DNA of 64,000 nucleotides from Monoplex corrugatus. Its lineage: Eukaryota > Mollusca > Gastropoda > Littorinimorpha > Ranellidae. Below the pieces are notes generated by a model. It saw only the letters and a program-made list of their open reading frames with translations. It was not told the origin of the DNA and did no database searches. The translations under genes were made by a program, and so were the position numbers. The stretch spans positions 33,283,667 through 33,347,666 of the forward strand of contig JAPXFY010000026.1 of the NCBI GenBank assembly GCA_030674185.1, read 5' to 3'. Below are positions 31,044-42,221 of the stretch, piece after piece; positions within the stretch are counted from its first letter, which is position 1, and every line of letters begins with the position of its first letter.

Positions 31044-34000
31044 ATGTTGGTGTTGATATGTATAACTGTTTCAGTCAGTGCAGAAATAATCAGGCATCAG
31101 ACCAACAGCAATATTAGCTCCACTTCCGCTGCACAGACTAACACTTCCTCTGCACAGAATAACACTTCTGGTGCACGGAATAACACTTCCACTGCACAGA
31201 ATAACACTTCCGGTGCACGGAACAACACTTGCGGCGCACAGAACAGCACTTCCGGTGCACAGAATATAACTTCCGGTGCACAGAATATCACCTTCGGTTC
31301 ATACAATATCACTTTTACAGCAGAGAATATCAATGGCATGTGTCCAGGTGCAGAAGACCTGTACAACCAAGCCAACGTCACGATCCTAGAGCGCAATGTG
31401 TCAAGCTGTGATAAGAAGACACTGCTACGATTCCCTAAACCCCAAGGGCTGGTGTACGGGCTGTGTGATGGTTCTACTGTTTACTGTCTCTTGCGTATCG
31501 AGGTTCCAAAGGGTATGTTTGTACGTGCTTACATTCAGAGGCTGGCGTATTGGTGCGAATCCAGTCCGTGGAAAACCATCATCCTTACGCATAGTTACTC
31601 CAAGAGAAGGCCTTTCGTGTATATCGAATGTGGTGTTCATTCACAGAAAGAAACAATCTTTCAGTCTTCGACAAACAGCATGTCTTTTATGTTTGAGAAC
31701 TTCCCTAAAGTTACCATTAGAATTGAGACCACTGTGAATCATGGTATGATCGTGCAGTATACATCGGCACATTCGGGAAACATTATACTACCACAGCAGA
31801 CATACGCTAGCGGGTCCTTGTTCCAGGTTACAGGAGAACTAAGAGCTCCTTTTGGTCATGTCATTATGGTCAGCATTCAGGGGAAATACTGGGTTGGTAG
31901 ACGACTTCCTTGCTTAGAACTGGCCACCAGGAACGTAAGCATAGGGCATGAAAAGGCAGCACGCACATGCACTCAGTACGACACAAAGTCAATGGTGTTT
32001 TCCTCATCCTATCTTCAAGTTCATTTTCACAACCAAAGAAAAACAAAGCATCGAATCCAACAGAGAATTCTTTTTTCTTTCCATTCTCGTCCAGTCAACC
32101 AAAACAGCTTCCCAGTGGCTTGTTCAACTGTTCTGTAGATCACTATTCCACCTTCCAGCACCATCTGCAATGTAATTTGAAGACAGAGTGTGCAGATGGA
32201 CAGGATGAAACAGAACACTGTCCCTTCAGCAGCCCTGGTTGTCGTGGTTTGGTGGCTTCACGAGACAAGTGCTTCCACTATATCAAGTTTAGCAAACAGA
32301 CAATGTATCGAGTGTTTTTATCACGTACGTGTGCAAAATGGATGGGAAAATCGTTTCTGTAAAAACAAGAAGCGAACAACAAGACTTTCTTCATATCTTT
32401 GAAAATAAGTTATACTTTAGCGTGATAGTAGGCAATGTGTCAGTTGGGTGTCTGTACCAGTCATGTACAGCAAGTTCCGTAAATGGTCTGACAACACTGT
32501 CATCTTCAACATGGATCATTTTGTGGCTTATGCTGCATATAAGGCAGCACGGCCTCAGGAATGCATGCAACTTATTTTGATGAAGTTGAAGCAAAGAGCA
32601 GAAACATGGAAACATAACTTTGCCGAATTGGTGTGTGAAACAAAGCCCTATTCAGAAAACGAAATACTTGCTGTACAGACTGTTGAGTTCAGTGAACTGC
32701 TGTCATCGCAGTCCCTGTTCACATCAACACTACAGACCTTTTTTCAGTGTAGCCATGGTCATGGGACTCACTCGTTCTCGTCATGCGATCTCAATACTCA
32801 CTGTAGAAGTAGAAACATTTTACATCAATGCGTGTTCTGGACAAGAATGTGGAGAACATTGGTGAGGATCTTGTTTGGAAAAGCGATGTATATACTATGA
32901 ATATGTTTGAATGTGATGACATCAGAACTGTTCCTTACACTCTAGTATGTGATTTCAGACAAGATTGCTCAGATAACAGTGATGAGTCGTTCTGTCAACA
33001 GCTTTCATGTAATGGGTTTCTGTGCTCCAATGGTCAGTGTGTGTCAGATGGTCAAAGCTGCAATGGGCATGCAGACTGTCTGGATGATTCTGATGAAAAG
33101 TGCGATGGCCATGGGTTCAGTCACAGGGAAGCCAACAGAAAACAACGACTTTTCATCAACCTGGATGGCACAGGTTACTTTACCCAGCAGGTGATGAAAC
33201 ATGACGAGACTTGTCCTGACTCCCATTACTGGTGTAGAGAGGACTGGTTATATTGTCTCCCTGCTTACACACGATGCAACGGTTTTCTGATTGTACCTAT
33301 GGCGAAGACGAACAAGACTGTGAGACTGTGGCATGTCCTGGATTCTACAGGTGTCGAGCTTCTACAGTCTGTGTGCATGGAGATCATCTCTGTGATGGTT
33401 GGGGTCAGTGTCCACAGCGAGATGATGAATGGTTGTGTGACACGGCCTGTCCTGAAGTTTGTCGGTGTCAAGGTCACTCTTTCGCGTGTTATCAACCTTT
33501 CTCTGCTGATCTCTTCCCCCAGCTTCGCTGTCTAGATGCCTCAGGCTCAGGAATGACGTTGACGAACTTTAGTACCAATGTATATCTGACATGGCTGAGT
33601 CTTTCACGCTGTCATTTAATTGAAATACCAGGTGTGGATCTACCAAACTTACAGTTTATCGATCTAACCAGTAACCTTTTAACATACGTCAATATGAATG
33701 TATTTTCAGAGACATCGAATTTAAAGTTTCTAATTTTAGCAGGTAACCCTCTGTCCTCACTGACAAACAAACCGTTCAACGTGCATCGTGCATTGAAAAA
33801 ACTGGACTTGTCCAGAACACTTCTACGAGTATTTAACGATGAACTGGACATGTATTTACCTGAACTGCAAGGTTTAAATCTGTCTTGTTCAGCTATAGAG
33901 ACTGTGGGATTTGCAGGCTTTAAAAATATGCCACAACTGACTGACTTAGACATACGTGACAATCCTATCTATACGTTTCGTTTCAATCTGATGTCAAAGT

Positions 34001-35059
34001 TAATCAATGTAAAAACTATTCTTGCTTCAGACTTTAGATTTTGCTGCGTGAATTTACTTTCTGGACGGTCAAGTAAACTCAGATGTGTAGCTCCACAGGC
34101 TGTGCTGTCTTCCTGTGAACATTTGTTGCCATCTAAAGTGTACACAGTTTTACTTTTGGTTGGTTAATATCAGTGCCACTTGTGGAACTTTAGCTTTCTT
34201 CGTGGTTTTGTTTGTGGTAAAGAAAGTATTTAAAGGACGTTTCGCCATGTACTTGGCCAATTTACATATTGCAAATATGTGTACAGGAATCCACACCAGC
34301 ATAGTTACAGCGGCACATGAAGTATTTCATGGACGTTACATCTACTTTGAAAAGATATGGACTAACAGTGTGACTTGCAAACTAGCTGGTTATCTGTTTC
34401 TTTTGTCAAGAGAGGTGTCGGTTCTAATCATATGGTTCATCACAATGGATCATGTCATTCTCCTTTACTTTCCTTCAGTGTCCTGGAAATTCAGTCGACG
34501 TTCAACAGCCACCACGTGCACAGTAATATGGTTCACTGGAATGTTACTGTCACTGATACCTTTCCTTCCTGGATTGTCACATTTAGGTCTTGATGGTCAG
34601 TCTGGACTATGTCGTTTGGCTATTTTTGATTGTCATACTTGTAACCGACCATTTCGGTGGTTCACAGTTATGGCAACATTCAATCTCATATTGTGTTTAG
34701 TAGTTGTAGCTGGTCAGGTCATCATCAAAAGGAGAATGACCAAATACCAGACATTGGTTAACCCCACGATAAGACCAGTGTACTCTTCAGTCCACCTGTT
34801 GGTCAGAGTGGCTGTGACAGATGCTGTGCCTTGGATTTTGCTCGGTATGACCAGTGTCATCACTCTGTGTACTGGTAGTGCTGAGTCCCAGGAAATCCAT
34901 GTTGCTATAGTTGTGTTCATGTTACCACTAGCATCTGCACTCAACCCAGTACTGCATGTATGGACTGTTGTAGCACAGAGACGATGGAAAGCGCAAGAAG
35001 AAAAACTATTACAGATGTTGAAAACACGACTGTCATTGTCAGTGAAAAGAGTCACTTAA
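31044..35059 (+). pseudogene. Receptor gene 2: CUB-like/LDLa/C-type-lectin/LRR GPCR, broken by several indels
   Basis: The frame opens with a short signal-like segment (MLVLICITVSVSA), then a 7-residue Asn-Thr-Ser-Gly-Ala stalk (about residues 20-95, each with an N-glycosylation sequon). About 220 residues that look like two CUB domains follow, then an LDLa (CNLKTECADGQDETEHC), a C-type-lectin-like domain (CFHYIKFSKQ; SEQQDFLHIF), four LDLa modules (FLCSNGQCVSDGQSCNGHAD; CVHGDHLCDGWGQC), about seven LRRs and a 7TM core ending at 35059. Against gene 3 it has private single-base changes at about 32090, 32445, 32836, 33282 (losses) and 34150 (gain), plus a frameshift shared with gene 3 at 32343-32353. 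The open segments are 31044-32138, 31967-32362, 32329-32580, 32448-32900, 32828-33535, 33253-34167 and 34115-35059. The TM3 motif reads TMDHV, not DRY. No introns are evident. Decayed paralogue most likely; an unpolished assembly is the alternative. Confidence 0.88.
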
Positions 35060-35077
35060 CACAAGACCTCATGTGAA

Positions 35078-35215
35078 GTGTGTGGTCTTGTGGTAACGGT
35101 ACCTGCCTTGTTCGAATCACGGATTGGACAGGGATTTTTCTCTCTCGCCCCCTCACCCCCTCACCCCTTCCATTAAATCCTAAGTGGCAATATTGGTTGT
35201 AATCTTTCAGAGGAG
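35078..35215 (+). mobile_element. tRNA-derived SINE (S2), left-arm copy
   Basis: Immediately 3' of receptor gene 2. GTGGTCTTGTGGTAACGGTA (A-box-like) and GTTCGAATCAC (B-box-like) have tRNA-like order. The mirror copy at 52855-52985 retains more sequence between the boxes. The duplicated 3' flank continues to 35690. Confidence 0.65.
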
Positions 35216-35690
35216 TCGATAACTTGAAGTTAGATGTGCAGTGTGCACTCAGTGCGAGTTCAAGGTTCCACAGCAACAAAAGAGTTGTCTCTTGCAAAAT
35301 TCTGTAGAAAAATCTATTTCCACAGATACACAGATGTACACACAACACAAAAAGAAGAAAACAGAATGGACGTTGCACTGCGATGATGTACTTTCCCCTG
35401 ACAGAGCAGCTCCAATTTCAAATGGTTCAGCCACTGTGACAAAAAGAAATGACTATGAATACAAACAGATACAATAAAGAAAACTACAACTGAAGACTAT
35501 TGAGTCCATACAGACATGAACAGTATTTGTGTTCACCCTTCTCTTGATTCTTGCCAACAGTGTGCTTGCAAATGGAGCGGTGGTCTGACCCTTAATGGTG
35601 CTACCCACCCCATTAGTCATCCGATTGGAGAAAACAAACCCCTCCAGTACCACCAACAGAATATTCGGTTGGAGAATTTTCTCTTTTTTT
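35216..35690. other. Duplicated 3' flank of receptor gene 2
   Basis: Reverse-complement match to 52370-52850, including CCCCTCCAGTACCACC and the ATTCGGTTGGAGAATTTT end. No gene. Confidence 0.8.
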
Positions 35691-36279
35691 TAACAGGAAA
35701 CCGTTTCATTGACTTATGAGATATGATTCTAAACTTAAGGATTCCATCGACAAATAGATAGTTATTAGATGAGCGTGCGATTTTATGTTTTTCCCCCTCT
35801 CCACGTGATAGACCTATGAACCGCCACATCTGTGTACATTTCAGCAGATTCAAACATGGCGGACAACGTTGCTCCCCGCAGCTGCATTCGAAAATCAACT
35901 TTTGTGGCTGAAGAGCACCAGATCACATTACTCGAGCCGATGATTTGGATCTTGAGTCTCTTAATTGGGCAGTGGCTGGGAATGTGATGGCGCTCTGGTG
36001 TGTACAGAAAGACAATTCGATATTGATATCGCAAATCGGACTTAACCTAGATTTGAGAGTGAGTGTCATTCACTACTCGCATTGGCAACCGACATACCTA
36101 AAGCGCTGCAGCTTGCCTTGGAATAAAACAAACAAAGAAGAATCTGAATTACAAACTCTGAGTGTATGCCTGAAAAGAATGCCAGCACTGATCTCGGGGC
36201 AAGAGGGGAGGGTGGAGGCGTGTCAAAGGAGTGTGTTGAGGGAAAGGTCAGGGGGTACGCAAACACACTGTATGGGTCA
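35691..36279. other. Gene-free unique sequence
   Basis: No domain-bearing frame or repeat recognised. Confidence 0.5.
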
Positions 36280-36425
36280 TGGCAACGCATGGACAGCACC
36301 CCTTTGTTCGAAGAAATGACTGTCGATTGGCGTCGTGAACTTGGGAGGTGAGTGTCTCTAGAGTGGCGGAGCACTGGGCTCGGGCCCATCCGCACCCTCT
36401 TGGTGTTTTTCGTTAACTAAAGCGT
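36280..36425 (+). repeat. Dispersed repeat S5, third copy
   Basis: Shares GCATGGACAGC, GTGACTGTC-type sequence, CTTGGGAGGTG, GAGTGGC and CCATCCGCACCCT with 15060-15175 and 15640-15790. Confidence 0.6.
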
Positions 36426-36479
36426 TTCTACATTGCTATGGCGCTTCCTGTGACAGTGTATTTAGAGTGTTTATAGATT

Positions 36480-37110
36480 GTTGTTTATTTTTTCAAGAGA
36501 GATTCATAGTACTAAGACAGTTCCATAAGCGCTCCAACCAAGTTCGCATACAAAAATATCTGGGAGACTCTTGTGTCAGCATACCGATGTAGTGATTGCC
36601 CCGAGCAAACCAAGACCATGTGGTGTGTCTTGCTCCTGGCTGTTACGCACAGCGATAGATACTGGAACAGTGAATCAACTAACTGTATGTATATGACTGT
36701 ATTTCATTTTGTTTGCTTCTTTTGAAAACTACATCCTTCATTCAGACTCTCCGGACTTGACTATTTGAAATGAAAACAAAACAAAACAAAAAAAGAAAAA
36801 AGAATAAAATGGTGTTTTACCTTTAGTGATGTTGTGTATAATTGGTAATTGACAGTAACACATTACAAGAAGCTGGTATCCAAAACAAAAATAATTGTAT
36901 ATTTACTATGATTTTTACTCTGTTGCTACAAATTTACTTGTAACAGTTAAGTATGCTGAATCGAATATAATCGAATATATTACATTGGCTGAATGAATGG
37001 AAATGTATTTTTAAAACATTCAGGTCACAATGCTCAAAATTTCTTGGCATAAGGGGTGGGGGTGGGGGGTAACTTCTTTGTTTACACGTTGGCACTTACA
37101 GGACTAATGA
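36480..37110. repeat. Inner segment of the left arm
   Basis: Reverse complement of 46130-46760. Anchors are TTCCATAAGCGCTCCA (36520) and AATTTCTTG-CATAAG with GTAACTTCTTTGTTTACACG (37040-37090). No gene. Confidence 0.78.
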
Positions 37111-37269
37111 TTATACTGCTCCCAAAACTTTATTTATTGATTTATTCAGTACAAAAGATCAGTTTGTTGATGGCAAGAAAACGAGTTGCAAACCAGATAG
37201 CCCACAGCATCACAAGTGAAGTTCTTGAATTCGTTCAACAACAGAAGTATCTAGTTATGATCATCAGTT

Positions 37270-37462
37270 TAACCCTTTGACTCCTGCACTCTGTCCACTA
37301 ACGTCTGCATTGTCAACCATGTTTGCAAAACAAAAACTTAACCCTTTGAATCCTTTACCCTATCCACCAGCTTTTGGCAAGGAGGTGGTGGATAGGGTGG
37401 GGGAAACAAAGAGTCAAGTTTTTGCTGTTAATGGATAGGGTGCAGAAGGCAAAGGGTTAATC
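37270..37462. mobile_element. TTAA-flanked hairpin MITE (family M1), copy 1
   Basis: Starts TTAACCCTTTGACTCC and ends GGCAAAGGGTTAA. The body is largely self-complementary, with CACCCTATCCACCAGC-type sequence facing its complement. TTAA at both edges and CCC-starting termini are the marks of piggyBac-type non-autonomous elements. Related copies are at 42222-42572 and 51421-51608. Confidence 0.8.
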
Positions 37463-37745
37463 TCACATTTACTCAAAATAATAATGACATTTTAAGAAAA
37501 ACAAATGTTCGACAGGGGCTTTACTTCTTTGCTAAACTCACGGAATTTCGATGTGGGCAATACGGTACTGACCCTCTTGTTCAGATGGTTTTGTTCACAC
37601 TGTCCTCTCTTTGTCGTTAATTTTGTGAAGTTTATAAACGAAAATGTCTTAGTCGAAATATACTATAACGAATGCGGAAGTCAAAAGGGTAAGACGTCAG
37701 ACTTTTTAATCAAATGATCTGGGGTTCAATCCTGCTTGGTATGCC

Positions 37746-38205
37746 AGTCGCCGTGGTGTAGTGGTTAACGCAACGGACTACCGACTGGAAGGTTGTGGGG
37801 TCGAATCCACATCAATCCTTTTAAAAATCATTGTTGGATTTTTGGGGCTCAAACCAGCTCCTACCCAGAGTTGGGCGCGCTATGGGCTCATTGGGAAGAC
37901 TGGGACCACACTTTCGAGTCTCATCCACTTCAAGGATGCGTCATTGAGGGTGTTGCTCAAATCTCTGACCAGCACCGCAGGTGTCTGTATCTCTCGGGCC
38001 TGGTTGTCACCAGGACGTAATTTATTATGATAGTAAGAGTAGAGTACAGCCCTGTCACGCAGTCTCAATCCTAGATGGAACTCCATAGCATCATGATTAT
38101 CATTCTCATCGACATCATTATCATGTCATTGCACAAAAATACTGTGCCAGCTTCTGTGGCCATTAAGGTGGCGCAGAAAATATGCGACGAAAAAAAAAAA
38201 GGTGA
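37746..38205 (+). mobile_element. tRNA-derived SINE (S1), full-length-looking copy
   Basis: Begins with a tRNA-like head: TGGTGTAGTGGTTAACGC (A box) and GGTTGTGGGGTCGAATCC (B box), spaced as in a tRNA. A body of about 380 bp follows, ending at an A-run (38189-38200) after CTGTGCCAGCTTCTGTGGCC. Pol III transcription from the internal boxes is expected for this class. The copy at 12785-13190 matches the body. Confidence 0.82.
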
Positions 38206-38754
38206 GCACAGAGTAACCTCCCCGAGTGCGATGATCCTAAAAAGAATCCTGCTTGGTACATGTTTCTTGGTGGGTAAAGGATGAAAATTCATCCAACCTC
38301 CAAGGTCAACACGTGTGCAGACTTGTTTGTGCCTACACCCCCATCGTGTGTTGTGTCTTATACAGGCAGGACATCAATTAGGCAGGTTAAAAATCTCGTA
38401 ACTACTGTCAGTGTCTAGTAGCTTATCACCGCACCTCACCTCACCTGTCGGCATCACCGGGTTCGGTGTTGACTGATGCATATCTGGATGCTACCATCTC
38501 CCCCAGGCCACTCTGCTTTGACTTTTGTGGACACATTTCTTGAATATTTATAGGCCACTGATGTTGGTTATGTTCTCGATGTATGAGAATGGAGGTCTGC
38601 CTTTCTTCCTTTTTACCACTGTTTTTTCCCCCGCGGCTTATGGACACAAAGAACACCAAGCTTACACGTTCACTGAAGACAAGAGTATGCACACTGCAGG
38701 TGATTCAAGGTATATGCACGTATCCGAGATAAATTCGGACTACTTCAAAACGCA
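38206..38754. other. Gene-free sequence
   Basis: Nothing recognised; a frame from 38525 runs into the CA tract and has no domain. Confidence 0.5.
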
Positions 38755-38803
38755 CAAACACACACGCGCGCGCGCGCGCGCGCGCACTCCACACACACAC
38801 ACG

Positions 38804-38845
<42 letters not shown>

Positions 38846-38948
38846 ACACATACACGAACACATACACAACACACACACACACACATACACACGAACACAC
38901 ATACACCTACACACACACATACACACACACACACAAACACACACACGA

Positions 38949-39025
<77 letters not shown>

Positions 39026-39151
39026 TCATACACACGAACACACACACACCTACACACACACACATACACACACACAAAACACACACAACACACAACACAC
39101 ACACACACACACAACACACACACACACACACACACACAACACACACCCCAC

Positions 39152-39237
<86 letters not shown>

Positions 39238-39248
39238 GAACACACAAA
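38755..39248. repeat. Long (CA)n microsatellite
   Basis: About 490 bp of CA with CACGCG, ATACAC and ACAACAC interruptions and a (CT)n island at 39150-39172. It lies near the centre of the inverted duplication's spacer. Confidence 0.95.
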
Positions 39249-39486
39249 CTGCATAGCATAGTCCACATTTGTAACATGATTACAAATTACAGCAACCTCT
39301 TTTTGGCATCTTTCCATGACAAAGGAAGCGGAAGAAAATCACGTCAAGTACTTCAGACCCACTTTGTCATTGGTCAGATTACGAAATTTTGCTTTCCACT
39401 ACATGCTTTTGACCAATTGTTTGCAAACTAAATAGAAGATGAGTGGCGGTCGCGTTTCCAACATTTTGTGTACGTTTCATTTTCTT

Positions 39487-40740
39487 GAATGCTGTTTTAG
39501 CTTAGCCAGTTCTGCTGGATATCTGGATATTTTTTAATGTGCATCTGCCGACTGGTGAGATGACTTTTCCCAGATATTTAAACTTATCAACTTGTCTCAA
39601 TGTTGCGCCATTTGCTGTCAGTTTTCATGAGGGGATTTCCTGTTGTGTTTTTTTTTTGGTTTGTTTGTTTTTTTGTTTTTGTGTGTGTTTTTTTTTCTTA
39701 TTACCATGACTTCAGTCTTCTTGCTATTTAGTTCTAGCCATTTATTTCTGCTTTCGATTCGATTTCTATTATATTCATAAGGTTTTGTACATCTTTTTTT
39801 CCTAATTGGCAATTAGTACGGAGTCATCTCCATAACGAAGATTGTTTATCATTTCCCTTCAACCTTTATCCCAGGGCATTCTCCTAGGTTTCTCATGATG
39901 GTTTTGCTGTAAAGTGAAAATCAATCTGGTAAGAGAACAGATTCTTGCCTAACCCTTTTTTCTTTTCTTTTTTTTTCTTTTTCTTTGTTTGTTTGGTTTT
40001 TGATATTCTATGAAGAGCTTTTACTTTCATTGCTGTTGTTTGCTCTCAAAGCATAATCCTCATATTCTTAGATTTTGTTCATCCATATCGGGCTTTTCCA
40101 GTTGGTTGATCAATTCTTCTGTCTTACCTGATCAAAACATAAACATGAATCTGCAACCCAGCTGATCTTTCTACGAGAGTTCTTATGATACATATGGCAT
40201 TAATCCTTTCCCTGTAACAAATCCACAATGTTCTTCTATTTCTGTTTTGATTCTGTTCCTTGTCTTCATCATGATTATTCCTAACAAAATCTTTGCCAAT
40301 AACTCATCAAGCCGATTGCACAATGGAGTTTGCATTTTATAGACCCAGTTTTCTTTGGAAATGGAATACAGATTGATTTTGACATACCTTTAGGGATTTA
40401 TGTGCCATAAATTTTACTTTTTTCAATACGAAATTCCTCTGGAGCCTCAACCATTTCTATTTCTGTGGTAATATTGTCAAGTCCTGGGGCTTTTACTGAT
40501 TTCAGCTGTTTCAACACTGCTCTAACTTTATCTTACAGTATTGGTGGTCCTTCAGCATTCTTTCTTATGATGTTTCTCCTTTCTGTCATCGTCAAGAAGA
40601 TCTTCGATTATACTCTCCCCATCTATCTAATAGTAAGACTTTTTCCATAAATAATCGTACCATCTTTAGATTTTAAGCAACCAGTTCACGTGTAGGTCTT
40701 TTTCTTGTGGACAATTTCTTCTATGATTCTGTGCATAAAA
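39487..40740 (-). mobile_element. RTE-like LINE, internal fragment, heavily decayed
   Basis: Reverse complement of the RT region of the copy at 24.67-25.85 kb. Recognisable minus-strand segments are WLELNSKKTEVMVI (39720), the YADD neighbourhood as eroded GDDSVLIAN-like sequence at about 39820, and the GPDN/IPKxM neighbourhoods at about 40390-40500. There are many stops and A/T-rich replacements (T runs at 39647-39700). Confidence 0.75.
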
Positions 40741-41311
40741 CTGAAGGCTTCTACTTAAAATGGGTACTGCCGTCAATCCTCTTTGTTTGAAAAATAAATG
40801 TCCTGGATGGCGTTGACAGTTAACCTCCGTGTTGGAAATGCTCTGTTTGCAGAGGAAGGCAGGTCAAGGGGTGTGGTTGTATCCTAAAACATCAACGGCC
40901 TCTGGATGACTTGTCTTCCAAAACAGGGTGCTGATCAATGCTCCTAACGAAAGCTATGAGTGTTAGAAATACTGTACTACAACTTGTAAACATTAACCTG
41001 TTCATTTTACGGAATGACAAAAGGAAAGAAAAACATACAACGAAAGTCTGCATAGACGTTTCTGTCATTTCTGCAGCAGAGTCAGAGATACAGTACTTCT
41101 TTGTTAAGACTTTGATTGCCAACTACGCTCTGTTGGTTTTGGTTCAAGTTTCTCGTGATACCGTGTCATGGGTAAGATCCAAAATGATACTGTTGTAAGT
41201 TTCATACCTGCACATTTGCCCTATGTGTTAGCAAGGTCTTTGCTATAAGACTGAAAAAAGCACGAGATGCTGAGAACAAACTGACCAGATTTTTTTTTAA
41301 CTGTGTTTTCA
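40741..41311. other. Gene-free sequence
   Basis: Nothing recognised. Confidence 0.5.
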
Positions 41312-41505
41312 GTTTCAGTTTCAGTTTCTCAAAGACAACTGTCTCTGCACTCGGAACGAATTCCATAACGCACTAACGTAACAGATGCCGTGTGTATGAT
41401 AATCATGGCACAAGCTTTAAGCCTGCACATAAATCCATGAGCTGGCCAGGTCCTGAGTCCCTACTTAGCCTATGTTTTACCTAGTCTATGTTTTATACTA
41501 GTAGT
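41312..41505 (-). repeat. Dispersed SINE-like repeat (S3), copy 2
   Basis: Inverted relative to 13935-14132: a CAGTTTCAGTTTC tail at 41312, then TCGGAACGAATTCC, ATGAGCTGGCCAGGTCCTGA and CTATGTTTTACCTAGTCTA. Confidence 0.65.
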
Positions 41506-41729
41506 GTATCAGCCTACCATTTGGAATCGTGGTTACATGTAAATGACATGAGTGAAGATTGACTGGGTGAAGATTCTTGTAATCCTCGCCCTCCATCTGT
41601 TATCCCACCTCCCTGGATAAAGTGATCAAAGTAAGTTTGCGGACAACAACAATGACTGTGTCACTGTGAACAAAAGCAGAATGAAAAGAGAACCGTTGTT
41701 TGTTCAAGATGTCCAGAGCAAAACCATTA

Positions 41730-42025
41730 GGCATCATTATCATCATCAAGTGCCCTGCCGCATGGCGTTAACGATCAAGGCCCTCCATATGTATCTGTCC
41801 CTTGTTGCCGCAAGCACATCTTCCACCCTCTCCGTCCTCAGCCACCCTGCAAGTCTGTCCAATATTTTCTCCCTGGGTCTACCTGGTGCTCTCTTTCCCT
41901 CCAGCTTTCTTGTTGTGACCAAGTGCTCTAATTCCCCTTTCCTCATAGAATGGCCTAAAAATGTTGCCTGTCTTTTCCTAATCTTCCTAATGAATGATCT
42001 TCTTGCATCTGCATCCATCAGGACT
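41730..42025 (-). mobile_element. RTE-like LINE 3'-end fragment
   Basis: The minus-strand 90-codon frame (42018-41746) encodes RSFIRKIRKRQATFLGHSM, then KGELEHLVTTRKLEGKRAPG. The CATCATTATCATCATC tail on the plus strand lies at 41732-41748. Confidence 0.85.
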
Positions 42026-42221
42026 GTCTCGTTAAGGCATCTGTGTGCATAAAAGACATAGTTTGCACAGCTTGCAAACAGCCAGGACGTAACGGAGAGT
42101 CTGGCGTGACAGCTTTCTGTTACAGTGATTTCCTGTGACAGTATGAACCTGTGACTGATGGGACAACGGCAGTGGACAGTGGTGGAGAATTATCGGCGCT
42201 GACCAGCTAAAGCAAGTAGTT

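Larger units (their letters stand above)
19499..37110 (+). repeat. Left arm of a large imperfect inverted duplication
   Basis: By eye, 19499-22250 matches the reverse complement of 64000-60900, 30200-35690 matches 60625-52370 (receptor genes 2 and 3 with flanks), and 36480-37110 matches 46760-46130. The arm interior at 22330-30200 has no counterpart in the right arm and consists of LINE debris and microsatellites, so it was either inserted here or lost from the other arm. Example anchors are GACATTAAGTTTCCACAAGTC (19500), TACCAGGGGGCGCCATG (21825) and GTTGCTCCAA-type sequence at 36530. Confidence 0.88.

Noticed and set aside
35945..36319. 124-codon frame near 36 kb
   Set aside because: No domain, overlaps dispersed repeat S5, not preserved in the mirror arm.
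37746..37815. Functional tRNA gene
   Set aside because: A and B boxes are present but the cloverleaf is not closed by an acceptor stem and the same body recurs at 12.8 kb; it is a SINE.
38525..39256. 243-codon His/Thr-repeat protein
   Set aside because: Runs through the CA microsatellite; no domain upstream of it.
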